Assembly: GCF_019097595.1 (NCBI RefSeq)
Contig: NC_080717.1
Span: forward strand, 18,884,836 to 18,948,835
Origin: Hemibagrus wyckioides
Lineage: Eukaryota; Chordata; Actinopteri; Siluriformes; Bagridae
Reading direction: 5' to 3'
Length of the DNA stretch: 64,000 nucleotides
Position numbers and translations under genes: made by a program. A model generated the notes under the pieces. The model ran no database searches. It was not told the origin of the DNA and worked only from the letters and a program-made list of their open reading frames with translations. Every line of letters begins with the position of its first letter. The stretch's first letter is position 1. This document shows positions 28,597 through 41,704 of this stretch, piece by piece.

Positions 28597-31400
28597 TTGG
28601 GTACGGATAAAGACATGGAAGCATATGAGCAAATTCTTGAACTTGGCAGAGGAGGAGCGGGTGTCGTCTTGCTGATGAGACACAAAGAAACAAAGAAGCT
28701 CTATGCTGTGAAGAAAATAGAAGTCGACAACTCTCGAAAAATAAAATCCAAAGCCAACATACTGCAAGAGGCTGAAATTCTGAGGAAGCTGAAACACCCC
28801 CACATTGTGATGTGGAGTGAGACGTTCTGCGATCCAGCAAAAGAGCACATCTGCATTGCTATGGATTACTGCGATGGTGGGACGCTGGATGATCAGATTA
28901 AAGGCAGAAAGGCAGAAGAATATTTCTCAGAGGCTACCGTCATGAACTGGTTTGTGCAGATTGTCATGGCGGTCAGTTACATTCATTCTGTAAGGATTCT
29001 ACACAGAGATATTAAGCCCTCGAATGTACTGCTAACAAAGAGGGGGACAGTAAAGTTGGGAGATTTTGGAATATCAAAGATCATGAACCATACATCGGAT
29101 ATGGCCTCAACATGTGTAGGGACACCCAGCTACCTCAGCCCTGAGCTGTGCCAGGATGTTCCATACAGCACCAAATCTGACATATGGGCCCTTGGCTGCT
29201 TGCTGTATGAGCTTTGCGCACTTAAACCAGCTTTTATTGCTAAAAATTTACTGAGTTTGTTTTATAAGATTATAAAGGGTGAATACAGCCAGGTGCCTGT
29301 GAGCTACTCAGATAGCCTTCACATGCTGATTGAGAAGATGCTGTGCTTGATTCCTGAGAACAGACCGAGTGCTAGCTGCATCCTGGCCATGTCTTATGTT
29401 CAGGAACAGCTGGGACTGTTTATTCAGCATCAGGAGACAGAACTGACAAAGGGTAATGCTGACCCCGTACCTGCCAAGAATGAAGATGTCACATTAACCT
29501 GGAACAACACTGTTTGTATTGAAGTGCCTGAAGCTGGGAAAATGGAAGAAAACGATCAAGCGCCTGCTATTGTAGAGGACGAGGTGACACATGCAGGGAC
29601 TGAGTCTGAATATTCAGAAGACTTTGATGAAAATGACAGCATGTCATCTACTGAAGATTATTCAAAGAAAAATTCCTCCTCCTCTAGTTTGGAGCATGGA
29701 GGAGTTGCAGAAGAGCTGCATGGTAAGCAAGGGTGATTTGCACATGAAACACTCACTGAGTCATTTGCTTTGCATCTAAACTTTTTCATACTGAGTTCAG
29801 CAGCTTAAGAACTAGGTGTGTGATCACGCATTAGTATGACATTACGGCGTCATGAGGAAAATGTGAAGCCGTTAGACATTCGGCTGTACTAGTAAATAGT
29901 AAAATCAGAAAAATAGATTTCAGAGCAGTACAGCTTTGGGATATGTGAATAGAGTAAAAACAGGGCAGACGACTTATCAAAAAATAAGCATATCAGATGA
30001 AAAATATAACAAACTCTATTTTTGGATTATTACTGAAGGCTAAAAGTTCATTTCTTATCTAAGGATGAGTCAGTATGTTCAAATATTTGTTTTTGGCTTT
30101 CACTGCTTGTCACTATGGATTCAAAGGGTGTAGAAGGAATGCTGTGAATGAGGGAGGTATACACCTTAAATGGTTTGTTAGTCCATCACAGGGTGCCACA
30201 AACACACACACACACACGCACACACACATTCCTAGGGGCAATTACCAGCAATGAATTAGAATCTCTAGTGTTGAGAGGTGGCAATGTAAACACGGAATGA
30301 GGAAGGAATATATCCCAGATGGCATGCCAGTCCATCACACATAGACTCCTAGGGCCAATTAAGTGAACTGAATTGGGATCTCTAGAGGTGGCAATGTGAC
30401 ACCCACAAATATTCAAAAGATTAAAGATTAATTAAAAGAGATGTGTGTAACATTCTTCCATTTATGAACCACCAAGTGTCAGATACATATAATCCAAGTG
30501 TACATTTTGGTGCAACACAAATGAAGGAAAGAGCCCCAGTGTGACAGTTTAATAAAAACTTAAAGAACATGCAGTACAATTCAAACTCTGCTGGATAAAC
30601 CTGACATTATGTAAGTGCTAGATTTCATTAGCGTGTTATTTTAGCATGAAGCATTCTACTGTCCCAAACTTTAGATCCTTTAAAGTTTTAATTAAATACC
30701 TGATGTGCTGATTGCATGATGATGATAGGTAATGCCTTTCCTAGTATGAATGTGTCCAAACTTTATGTTAAATTTGTGTCTAATTAAATTTCTGCGCTAT
30801 GTGCTGCTACATGCTGCAGGTCTCGCCGATGATGTGGATGCTAATGAGTACCCAGATGACTTTGAGGATGAGGATGAGGATGAATTGGCTGAAGTGGTGA
30901 GCTGTGCTCGAAATGCCATGCAGACTCTTACAGATAATTCTCTTGAGCTGAAGGACAGCGCCGGTCCATCGGTCACCGTGAGAACTCTGAGAGAGAAGTA
31001 CATAGGTATATAAATAAAAATGATGTTATATTATTTATTTATATATCTGAAGCCCTTAAGCCATACACTGCCTTCTTTAGTTTAGTTCAGGAGACTGAGG
31101 AGGTCATGTTGACTCTTTGCTTTTGTTTGGTTTTGTTTTTGTTTTTATTAGTTAATTTTGCCTGATGTTTTGAATTCATGATGAGTGATGATGAATTGCT
31201 GAAGTTCGAAAATAACGCCTGTTCTGTGTGTTCACGTTGCAGAGGACGTTGGTCCTTTACTTTATGAGGAGATCAGTGAACATTTTGTGAACGGCTTGAA
31301 ACCAGAAGACCTTCAGCCACACTTCCAGCACGTGGTAGGAGGCGACCATCTGGAGACCTGCTACCTCATATTCAACATTGACCAAGAGACCACGTGTTGA
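28597..31400 (+). CDS. NIMA-related (NEK-type) serine/threonine kinase
   Basis: Three exons (28597-29722, 30820-31005, 31243-31400) give 489 residues with exact phases and GT-AG junctions. The kinase domain covers about residues 10-275: glycine loop GRGGAGVV 17-24, Lys39 in [13 protein letters not shown] 137-143, DFG 157-159, activation segment GTPSYLSPE 175-183, all catalytic residues present. Its layout is that of NIMA-related kinases, which act in cell-cycle and ciliary functions. After it come an acidic, Ser-rich stretch ([11 protein letters not shown]), a second acidic block in exon 2 ([12 protein letters not shown]) and a C terminus ending QETTC. Length is short beside NEK1 (over 1200 aa). 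The start may instead be Met7 (28615), nearer the domain edge. The exact NEK member is not determined, so no symbol is given. The unbroken kinase exon is unusual for NEK genes. Confidence 0.85.
30130..30410 (-). mobile_element. SINE fragments in NEK intron 1
   Basis: Two similar segments in tandem read in reverse (GTTAGTCCATCACAGGGTG and GCCAGTCCATCACACATAG, each followed by CCTAGGG.CAATTA), matching the central part of the local SINE family. A CA repeat interrupts the first. Confidence 0.5.
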
Positions 31401-31941
31401 ACATGCAGCCTTCTTAAAGACCTTAAAACTGGCAAATATTACAATATGTTTCATAAGTCATAGCAATGGTCACTTTCACGTTGCTTCCATTGTCTATAAA
31501 TAATAAGAATACACCTGAGGCAAAAAAAACCCTTTTTCAATATATGTTTATTGTAATCTTATAATATCATAAGCCTATATGATTTACACTAATATTTTTC
31601 ATGTGTATAGACATAGATATATTTCTAGGCGTTATATCGACTGTACTACATCTTATTACCAGCAGGTGGCAGTCTGCAAACAGAAAATGAATTTGAGTGT
31701 GCTGTATTTTTGGGTGTATTATATTTCCCTGTGTTTATGACACGTCTTGGCAAATGGTTGCTTCTGCTCTTTAATGTGATGACGATGATGATGAGTAGTA
31801 ACAGTGGGGAGAGAGTGGCCTATAAAAGAGAAATACTGCCTGATACTGATACTGATACAGAGGGAGATTTGATAACACAAACACAGTGTGTTGTATGGTT
31901 TTAAGTGAAACTATATACCAAACTGTCATTACCTATTTATG

Positions 31942-31947
31942 AATAAA
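31942..31947 (+). other. Candidate NEK polyadenylation signal
   Basis: AATAAA lies about 540 bp after the NEK stop in otherwise unique sequence. Confidence 0.4.
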
Positions 31948-32584
31948 AATGCTTTAAGGTGTTCATTTGTCATCTACTGCATTAAAAGTCACCTTGATCA
32001 TGATATCACCATCTGAGTTCTGCTGCGCAAATGTTGTATATCATTTTGAAAATGGACCAGATGTCCAGGCACGCTTCATTTGAACTCGAATACAAAGCAC
32101 ACACTTTTCTCCCACCTCACAAACACAGGAGGTGGACTGGCTGTGCTTAAGTGTTTCTGTGTGAGTGTGTGAATGTGTGTGTGTATGATGCTACAACTAT
32201 TCCTCAGCCTTTGCATAGGAAAACAAGCTGCCTGTGGTGCACATGCATACATGATCATACACAGACATTATAATCCCCCTTTCCTACAATAGATCTTACA
32301 GCAGAAAAGCTTCTCTACGTCAAAAACACACTGGTCTGTTGTTTGCTTTGTTAATTCGAAAAATTTTCTTCAAGAATCTTGGTAACAAAGGATCTTGGTA
32401 TTTTTAAACCGTCTCAGTTTGGTGTAAAAAAACATGACCCTGGCAACCCAATCATTAACCTTCCCGTCTGTTGCTCCTTCTCTACTGAAAATGTTCATGA
32501 AGAGAGCATGGAGCAACATGATTCCTGCCCCGATGGTCCTCTATTAGCAGTTGCTGCAGTTCCTATTTTGCAGTAATAACTACT

Positions 32585-32915
32585 ACAGAGGTGGCTTAGT
32601 GGTTAGCACTTTCGCCTAACCCCTTTAGCATCCTGGGTTTGAGTCTTGCTCCCACTGCATGTTCTCCCCATGCTTGGTGGGTTTCCTCCGGTTTCCTGCC
32701 ACAGTCCAAAGACATGCTACTAGGCTGATTGGAGTCTCTAAATTGCCCATAGTGTGTGAGTAAATGAGTGTGTTTGTGTACCCTGCGATGGGTTGGCACG
32801 CCGTCCAGGGTGTATCCTGCCTTGATGCCCAATGACGCCTGAGATAGGCACAGGCTCCCCGTGACCCGATGGTAGGTCGGATAAGCGGTACAGACGATGA
32901 AATGAAATGAAAAAA
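32585..32915 (+). mobile_element. tRNA-like SINE, near full length
   Basis: The order is GGTGGCTTAGTGGTTAGCAC, TGGGTTTGAGTC (B-box-like), CATGTTCTCCCCATGC, TGGGTTTCCTCCGGTTTCC, CAGTCCAAAGACATGC, GTATCCTGCCTTG and GGATAAGCGGTACAGACG, ending in GAAATGAAATGA. Confidence 0.75.
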
Positions 32916-32929
32916 CTACTACGGAGCTA

Positions 32930-34715
32930 AATGAGGCAGAGATCATACCGCCCCATTATTGCACATCTAGAAAAGGTGAACAAATCAGTGGAACATGAGC
33001 TGATCTGTCAAATAGCAATAACTGTAAACATTATTAACAAATCCAAAGAGGTAATGAGTATTTCATTTCTACCAGTCCATCCATAACACAGCGAAAAAAA
33101 ATTTCAATGCAGAATTTTTCCATCAGCTGCAGATCTGCTCCACATAGCATACATTCCCTCCTCCTAACCAGCTTGACCTAAATCTAAAGAAAAAGGGAGA
33201 ATTCTGTCACACAAAACCGTATAGTCTGCTGCCTTTTATTCATGCAGGCTCACTGTGATTCTAGGGTAAAGTTATGATAATGAAAATGATAATAATGTAT
33301 GATAATACATGGCTCATAGGCCCTTGTAGTCAGAAGATGAGGTGGTGTGGGCTTTAAGCATTGACAGGATGATATTCTATTTTACCGTCTAACATGGGAC
33401 TTTGGTGAAACACTGTTCTGTAACTGTTCTACCTAGAAGCAAGAGCTTCACCCCATGACACGGAACAGCAATTAAAAAAATTAGCAGAAATGGCAGAGGT
33501 GTGTAGTAGTCACGCGTTGTGCTCTCTTTATAACAGACCGGTAACAATAGGGGTGTATTTAATTGGTATTCTTCTAAATGCTCTCTCAGCCAGGTGCCGC
33601 ATGTCCACTCAGTACTGCAGGGCTTTTCCAACAGTGGATTACTGACTCACACAGAAAATGTCTTCTGCAGCGCTGTGAATGACCTTCAGTTTTAACTAAA
33701 CCATCAGGGCATTAGAGCAACATTAACTATTCATTTTTTATTGTTTGATTAAAAGTATATCTATTTTAAACCCTGTCCTGAAGCACACATTCATAGATCT
33801 TGTACATGAAGGTCCATTTCTGTAACCTGTATTTATTTAATTATGATGTTTACTCAGCATGTGGAGAAACTCAGCAGAGAACTTCATCTTTCATGTTGAT
33901 TCGACATCCTACAAGTACTTGAGTAACGGCCAAATATCTGTAGAAAGGTCCGGGCCTTGGATAAACTTCCATGGAACAAATAAAAAAAAGAAAGAAAAAG
34001 AAATCTGCACTTCACTTGAACTGGCTAAGAGCGGGTCAAAACTAAAGCGAGGAAAAACCTTCTCTAATGAAAAATTTACATGCAATCTCACAAAACACAG
34101 CTCTTTTCTTCAGGTTACTGTCTCTTGAGGATGAGGAAAGATGAAACACCAGCGAAGGACCAGTTCAGACTTGGTTCATAGAGCCTTTAAAAACCGTCAT
34201 AAGACTGACAGAACATCCACTATGGTTTATTCATCCTTAAGTGAGCACAGCAGGGAGGAAGCAAAGGTAGCACACACGCCGGCTGGTGTGAAACTGTTTC
34301 CATGAGCCATCTCAGCACTATCCATTCTGGCCTATGACACCTGCAAGCTGGTCAATATTTCATCCGTAGTGGCTTTAATGACTGTGAAAGCCTGTTACTT
34401 GTGGCTTTGAAAGCAATGTGCTAAATGTGACATGATATTGACTGATTGCTGCATGAGTGCTCAAAACTTCCGTGACAAATATTTCCTCCATCAGGTCTCA
34501 TCAGTTACACTCATTCAGACCTGAACTCTGCACTTGTTATTATTATTCTTAGGTACAATTTTTTCTTTTATGAATTACACTGCATGCTGAATTAGAGAAT
34601 TTCATACATGGTGTCCACACTTTTTTTTAGAAAAGGCTGTTTTTAGAAAAATACAGAACAAGAATCTGAAGCTATCATGTGTACAGACTCCCTGAAACCA
34701 CACAGTCTGTCCAGT
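32930..34715. other. Intergenic, no gene seen
   Basis: Mostly unique AT-rich sequence. Open frames here are short and unrelated to known proteins. No repeat family is recognised. Confidence 0.5.
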
Positions 34716-34719
34716 TTGG

Positions 34720-35205
34720 GTGAGTCTGTGCCTACGTTAGCCTCAGATTTGAATTTGTGGCCAATGGGAGTGGACCTCCATGTGGTCTTGTGCCGTTGAA
34801 GCTCATCCACCTCAATGTTCAATGCTTTGTGCATGATTATTTAAGTTGCTATACACTTCCTGGCAGCTCAAACCAATCTGACCTCTCCTATCAACAAGCC
34901 ATTTCTAGGCACAGAACTGTCACTGTGCTCTGTTGTGGCTTTTGTGTGTGAAAATCCCAGCAGATTAGCAGTTTGTGAAATACTCAAACCAGCCCATCTG
35001 GTACCAACCACCATGCCACGATTAAAGTCACAGAGATCACATTTTTTTCCCCCAATGTGATGTTTGATGTGAACTTTAACTAAAGTTCTTGACCCGTATC
35101 CGCACGATTTTATTCACTGCACTGCTGCCACATGATTAGATGATTAGAACACTGAATAAATAAATGTGCAGTGTACAGATGTTCCTAATAAAGTGGATGG
35201 TGTGT
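34720..35205 (+). mobile_element. MITE-like DNA element ending in TTCCTAATAAAGTGG
   Basis: The right end ACAGATGTTCCTAATAAAGTGGATGG is a hallmark of a common fish DNA transposon. The internal text (CAATGTTCAATGCTTTGTGC, GTGAAAATCCCAGCAG, CAAACCAGCCCATCTGG) fits that element. The left end is not clearly seen, so the start is approximate. Confidence 0.55.
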
Positions 35206-35209
35206 GTGT

Positions 35210-36745
35210 GTGTTTGAGTGTGTGTGAGAGAGAGAAAAAAAACAATATGTTGTTAAAATTCTCTACAATTCCATAACAAAAATGATTTTTTTTCCTGGTA
35301 TTTAGAAAATGTCTGCTCTATTTGACAACAAATGGACGAAGAAGAACCTCACTACATATTTGAAATAATTTATGCACGAAAGAGTTTCAAATAGCTTAAC
35401 AGGATTAAATGAAGGCTGTGAAGGGGAGAGTAAATGGAGGAGTTTTGCGTCTACGTGATCAAAGCAATCCGAAAATGAAATAAAATTGCTGCTGTTATGC
35501 AAGTTATATTATTACATGACTAGTACATATTACATACAAAGTATGGATAATGCTGAGAAAGGTTACACACTAATCTCATGCCTCGATTCAAGTACATCAA
35601 AGTAGATGTATCATTATAAGCTTCATCTTGGCAGGACCTAAGCTCAAATGTAGCCACTCTCCACAAGAAATCCTATTTCTGAGTTAGTTACAGAGCTTTA
35701 TGTCCGTAAACCTTGACTGCTTCCTTTAATCCTTCCTGTTTAAAAAACATCAAATCATAGCGTTTCTAGTACATCCTTGTTGTGAAAATGGAAGTTTTCT
35801 GGGTGCATGAATTTCAGCCACGATGGCTGACAACCTCTTTCCCGGCCGTGTAATTGCAAGAACGTCATCATTAGCGAGCAGTGTGTTTCAAAGAGAGAAC
35901 CACTACCTCTGAGGAAAAAGAGGGCATCGTTGTACATTTCTTGATGTTTCAGTGCCTGGCATGTTCTTGCTGTATAAACAATGTTAAATTGAAATTTCAA
36001 CCAATTGCATTTAAACTGTGGAGCAATGATGCAGTCTGTGCGATTCACAAAAGATGACAGCATATGCATGAGAACCGGTTGCACTTCCTTCTAGCACTAA
36101 AGCACTTTAGACAATAAGAACCTGCAGGCTGTCATAAATGAGTGTACTATGTTGTATGTCGTAGGTATGAAATATTGATGGAGATGGTCCAGAGTGAAAG
36201 CAGGTTGACTCCAAAACATTACTCTTTAGACAAGTGAAGTGGAAGACAGTGATATTAGCCTGCACTCTAATCTGCCCTCGATGCCTGTCCTGGGACTAAA
36301 AAAAGGCACAATGGACAACATGGTTTCAGCCAAATACCTCCAGCAGACACAAGCCAGAACAGCAGGCACAATCTGATATCAGTCCAGTGGATGTAAGCTC
36401 TGATTACTTCTGACGTGTTGTATGGCTTCGCTTGGAAACACACCCTGAATGCACAGAGATGATTTATAGCACTGTATCTCACTAAATATAATAAACAGAG
36501 ATAACAGCTGTCAAAATATAACTCCCACTATTATATACTTTTATAGATACTGTGTCATTCCATTATATATGCCTTTGTATTTCTGCACAATCCAATCTAA
36601 AGTGCAGTGCCCTCTAGCATGACTGGCACTCTTTATAAAAACTAGCAAAAAGATTGTTTTAAATAAATCATTCAAAACTTTCACTAAAAACCTGTTTATC
36701 TTTGTTCTAATAAGATACATTCGAATGTCAGATACGTTCTCTCAA
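35210..36745. other. Intergenic unique block
   Basis: No repeat or gene recognised. The part at about 35900-36070 is moderately GC-balanced and lacks low-complexity runs, as conserved noncoding elements often do. This is only a suggestion. Confidence 0.4.
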
Positions 36746-36751
36746 AATACA

Positions 36752-37175
36752 CTATTTTGCCAAAAGTATGCAGACACCCGATCTCCTGATCACACCCGTA
36801 TGTGTATGTTGAATCTGTCATTCCAGATTTAGTCCCTTCCCTCTGCTGTTAGAATAATCTCCGCTCTTCTTCATAAGATTCTGGAGCATGGCTATGAGGA
36901 TTTGTGCTCATTCAGCCACAAGAGCCTTAGCGAGGTCAGGCAATGTTGTCAGGACGAGGAGGACTGGGGTCGTTCCAGTTCACCCCCAAGGTGTTTACTG
37001 GGGTTGAGGTCAGGGCTCTGTACAGGCCACTCAAGGTCTTCCACTCCAGTCTTCATGGACCCTACTTTATGGATAGGGGTGTTGTTGTGCTACATGTTTA
37101 GGCCACTTAGCTCCAGTCAAATGAAATATTATTATGTTACAGCTCATAAAGAGACATTGAAAGAGGCTTGAAATT
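36752..37175 (+). mobile_element. Tc1-like fragment of a third family
   Basis: It begins TACACTATTTTGCCAAAAG, then GCAGACACCCGATC and CATTCCAGATTTAGTCCC. Later text (GGGGTTGAGGTCAGGGCTCT, CAGGCCACTCAAGGTCTTCC) is antisense to a Tc1-like transposase. The right terminus is missing. It differs from Tc1-A inside but shares the end motif. Confidence 0.65.
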
Positions 37176-37179
37176 TGTG

Positions 37180-39525
37180 ACCATTGCTTTTTAAAGCCCC
37201 TATAAATTGCCCTTCTTGCAAAACTCTTCACTGCTGTTGCCCTCAACCATATTTACCCTTGGTATACATATGAGGTTGGATATTAGGTAAACTCCATTCT
37301 CATCCATTACCATGGAAAAGCAAGGACAAATCTTTAGCATAATTAAGGCTACAAAAACATAACATGTCTGAAAGAGTTGTCTGGAATTCATCAGTAATTG
37401 GACTCATGAGTACCCTGTCCCCTACACTGTGAGGATGATAAAGGGGAGAAAAAAGAGCCTAGAGATCTCAGTTCTGGATTTGCAAAGTGTAATTAATTCT
37501 TGTGATTGTCAAATTTTTTAAAAATCTGTTGAACCCCATTTGCTTAACAGCAAGCTGCTCAGAAACACCGTGGTTGGGGGCTTGGGGGGAGTCCTTCCTT
37601 TGCACATGGCACAAAAAGCAGCTGTCAAAATAAATCTCGCAAAGCCAAAAATGACCAGCTCCTTCTGCAGATTTAAACCTTATGGTCTGAACTGAAGAGG
37701 GAAGTCCAGCTACACAAAATAAAGGAATAAATAGGAGCTCACAATATTCTGTAGGAATGGACCAAACATCTTATGTGCAAAAACAATACAGCACAATTGT
37801 TCAAGAAAAATGATTGTGCAAAATATAATGAACTGGCTTTGATGTGTTGTTCTTTTATATATTCATTTTTTGATGATTTTCACGAAGGATGCCAATAATT
37901 CTGGAGCGCACTATAGGGGCAACTGTAATACTGTGACATCTTTCATTTACTGCAAATTTAATGCTTGTCACAAGCCGAGGTAAGCTCTGATTGCTTTTGA
38001 CATGCGCCTTACTGCAGCAAGCTAGGCTTAAACAACCTGCCATCCTCTTTCCGAAATATTTGCGGCTATTTTAAAGCCTGTTATTAAATGAAGATAAGAA
38101 AGATGACAACGTCCCCCCTCTGCATTTCTCTGAGTAAAAAGGAAAGGAAAATCTTCAAAACTGAACTGGCATCAAATAGACATAATTTTCCTTCATTGTC
38201 TGACTTTAAACAGACCTTGAGGTGTGATTCTTTATTCTGTGATTTTTAATGACGAGTTCGGGCTGATAATGACGGCCATCGTTCTTTCCTGACCTGCTGC
38301 AGATACCCTTGTGAATTATCAGTACCAAGTGAACTCTATTAATAGACTTTGCGCACTGAAGGGCGGTGGAAAGATTTCATACATCATTGTCACTATTAAC
38401 TACAGTTAACAAGTCCAGCTGCTAACTGAGAGCAATCTTTACCTTGGTATAGAAGTTGATTTATGTCTGCACAGCCCCTTCACCTTCACTTCACTAACAG
38501 ACGAAAACAAGAGTGTCCTGAACTTTATTATCAAAAGATCTGTCACTGGTCCCGAGTATTGATTGAGTATTGGCTGAGTGGAGGTGTAGCATCCTGCCGG
38601 TACAGAGGAGAAACGATTCTACATTGATTAGCTTGTTTTGAATGCCCTGACTAAATAGACCTTAAAATAATGCGAGTTAGCTAGTTAAGTGTGCACTACT
38701 ACTGACTAATGAATGAGGGAAATGAATGAGTATACAAATTTTAAGAGTTGACTGTGTAGCCATTGTCCTTATTCCCTACTGATAAAGTATTTGATGTAGC
38801 ACATTGATAATGTAGAAAATTCTTCGAACGTTATCAACTTGGTGTTTTCTACATGTGGGGTGATGTCATGTGTCTGTTGTACTAGCAGACGAACTGTGCG
38901 CTAGCTTTGGGCTGCAATTTATTTCACTCAGTTTCATCAGTGTTTCCACATACCTGCATGGTTCTGATTATGAAAAGATTGCAATCTAATAAACGAATCA
39001 AACTTTGTAATCCACTTAGCTACTAGTAGATTATGCTACAGCTAGATTATGCCATGGGTGATGGGTGTAGAGCAGCAGGTGCTCAGAGGCTCATACTAAC
39101 CTTGTAGAACTGTAAAGCGCATTAAACATGCATACTGTACACTTTTGTTTTGCAAAACACAATAAGAAATCAGATTTTTCTCGCTGGTTTACAAATAAAA
39201 AGCAACATAGCCAGGACTCTGCTTTTCCCAGAAGCCCAGACTACAGAATTATCCATTGCTGAGATAGAAATAACGATTCATATTTGACATCAGTAACCTG
39301 AAACTGAATCTATAACTGAATCTATTGTCTTACATTGTAGGAACACAATGTAAGAGTTAAAAGTGTTAACACTCAACAGAAATATGCTCATTTCCACATT
39401 TCTCTCTACTCGCAACCACTTGTGTTTAATTGCATAATCTGAAAATTATCAGCTTTATTATAGGCTTTGTTCCACCTCACTTTGAACAGTCATGTCATAC
39501 GTATTTCCCTGAAAAACAGAAGCTA
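37180..39525. other. Intergenic, no gene seen
   Basis: Unique sequence with scattered short open frames, none recognisable. Confidence 0.5.
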
Positions 39526-39529
39526 GCAC

Positions 39530-39645
39530 ATCCATCCATCCATCCATCCATCCATTGTCTATGCCCGCTTATTCCTAATTAGGGTCATGGAGGTCTGCTG
39601 GAGCTTATCCCAGTGCACATAGGGCGAAAGGCGCTAGCACATCCA
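39530..39645 (-). mobile_element. SINE tail fragment with CATC repeat
   Basis: CATCCATC units are followed by CCGCTTATTCCTAATTAGGG and GGAGCTTATCCCAGTGCACA, the reverse complement of the local SINE tail. Confidence 0.55.
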
Positions 39646-39844
39646 TATACATACATTTCCTTCTTAAATCTTAAAAACCATTGCTGAGGTGGAGATACAT
39701 GATTGTTTTTCCCCCCTCAAAATTTTAATTATTCAGAGCCAGAAATCTGTGTCTTACTGGCTTTACCTCAATGTTTACTTCAGGGAAGAATTTTACTATA
39801 TATATACTGTATATTTACAATATAATAAAAAATTATGTTTGACA

Positions 39845-40000
39845 GCCACCCTTATCCAGAGTGTCTTAGATTTTATACAACGGATGGTTAAAGGCCTTGC
39901 TCATAAATAATGCAGCAGCAGGTTGGTGGACCTGGGATTCAATCTCACAACCTTCCAATAAGAAGCCTTAACCGCTAAGCTACCACATCCCCATCCCCAT
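39845..40000 (-). mobile_element. tRNA-like SINE, reverse orientation
   Basis: It contains ACCCTTATCCAGAGTGTCTT, AAGGCCTTGCTCAT, then GGGATTCAATCTCACAACCT and AACCGCTAAGCTACCAC. The reverse complement shows a B box and tRNA-like head, same family as 1806-2352. Confidence 0.6.
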
Positions 40001-40009
40001 ATAAATGAC

Positions 40010-41360
40010 TGAATTAAATGCTACTCTGAAAATTATTCCGATCTTCAAAATACTAGTCTTTTGATTGTTTTAAGTATGCAATTGTGTGTATATATATAAA
40101 TGCATTCTCATTTGCATAAATACATATGATTAAACAAAAGGAAAATCAGTAATAAGCTGTCAACTGTGGTCATTGTGACCTTGTGAAAGTTTTCTTTTTT
40201 TTTTGGGATATAAACAGATATCAAACTTTCAAACGTTCTTGCTCTTGTGATTGGAAAATTTGCGAGTGCAGATCTTCAGGCCTGTCAGAAATCCCCGGTT
40301 AGACCTCTAATCTTCAGCTGCTCGGTTATACGATCGAATCACATTTGCTCTTATTTCAAATTTGGAAGTATAGCTCCAGCTCCAAGTATCAGATTCCACA
40401 AAAAGCTCCTGTACGTGTACTCGTCACAGTTCATAAGACCCAATTACTTTTTTTGATAGCATCAAGAACACTCTTGTTCAATAATAAACTAATTCTGTAC
40501 TTGAGACATCATTTTATAAAAGCCAGCAGATTTTCAGGAGCCAGCAAGTGGGCTTACCAAGCCAAGTTCACTTTTTCTCCCAGATCCTTTAATCCAATTT
40601 TTGACAGCACAGTACACTGACATACGCAGTATGCTGAGTGCAATATTGTGCTATTAGAGTCTGCTTGATATCTCCATAATCTCTTCCCAAAGGGCTCGCT
40701 CAGGAGTCTGAATCCAACATGTCTCCAAACAGATCACAACAACGAACTTCAAGCAACAAGAGTGTTTAAGACATGAAGTACCCGAGCGTTAATAATCCAG
40801 CTTTGGCAACTCTCCAGGTAAACGATCCCTGTGACATTATGAACTCTGTGGCATTTGTAAGCAACCTTTCTGAGTCACTCGAAATGCACTGTGAAACTCT
40901 TTTTAGGGTGACCTGACATTTGAAAGCTGTTATGAAGCTCTGTGGAGGCAAGTAGTGTTTTCCTCAAGAGTGTATTACCAAAACAAAAGCGCCTCTCTGT
41001 TAGAGAGAAAAAAAAACCCCTGCTGTCTCACATGAACATGTTAATGATGTCAATTAAGAATATAATTAAGACTCACCCACTGATTCCTTGCCAAAGTGGA
41101 AGAACGCCCTATTCCTGGATTATAGCTCAATCCTGAAGCCTGACCTAAACACAAAATCAGAAAATATTACAGAAATAAAAGACACAAGAATTCATGAGTC
41201 AATCTTACTATATATTAGCTTCCTGACAATTTGGTATCCATCTGGTTTAAAGCATAAAGAAGTCAAATTTCTTTTTAAATGTTCATTCAGGAATTAATCA
41301 GAAAAGGGTGATCAGGAAACTTGATCAAAGAAGTGATGCTAAGCAGAGATATCACTGTTA
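40010..41360. other. Intergenic, no gene seen
   Basis: Unique AT-rich sequence. Nothing coding or repetitive recognised. Confidence 0.5.
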
Positions 41361-41364
41361 CCAC

Positions 41365-41582
41365 TCTGAAACTTGTTCAGGGTTGGAGGTTCGATTCTTG
41401 CCTCTGCCATGTGTGCAGAGTTTGCATTTTTTTCCTGTGCTTCAGGGGTTTCCTCTTGGTACTCTGGTTTCCTCCCCAATCCAAATACGTGCTTTGTAGA
41501 CTCATTGGCATTTCTAAATTGTCAGTAGTGATCCAGGGTGTCCACTGCCTTGTGCCCCTAGTCCCTTGAGATCCCTGCAAAC
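41365..41582 (+). mobile_element. tRNA-like SINE, truncated
   Basis: The order GTTGGAGGTTCGATTCTTGC (B box), GTGCAGAGTTTGCATT, GGTACTCTGGTTTCCTCCCC and GGGTGTCCACTGCCTTGTGC matches the family at 7288-7606. Confidence 0.65.
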
Positions 41583-41584
41583 CT

Positions 41585-41700
41585 GTTCAGGAAGGCCCCA
41601 CTTCACTACCTACAGGACTTGAAGGATCTGGTGCTAGATTATTATTATTATCTATGTGAACACGCGGACACACACACACACACACACACACATATGTGTG
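41585..41700 (+). mobile_element. Tc1-B C-terminal scrap fused to ATT and CA repeats
   Basis: GGAAGGCCCCACTTCACTAC and ACAGGACTTGAAGGATCTGG are Tc1-B coding text. The match stops at GTGCTAG, and ATT triplets, ATGTGAACAC and a CA run follow. The same junction occurs at 42850-42893. Confidence 0.65.
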
Positions 41701-41704
41701 TATA

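Noticed and set aside
33859..34128. 89-codon open frame with a Lys-rich run
   Set aside because: The composition follows an A-rich stretch; no domain or context supports a gene.
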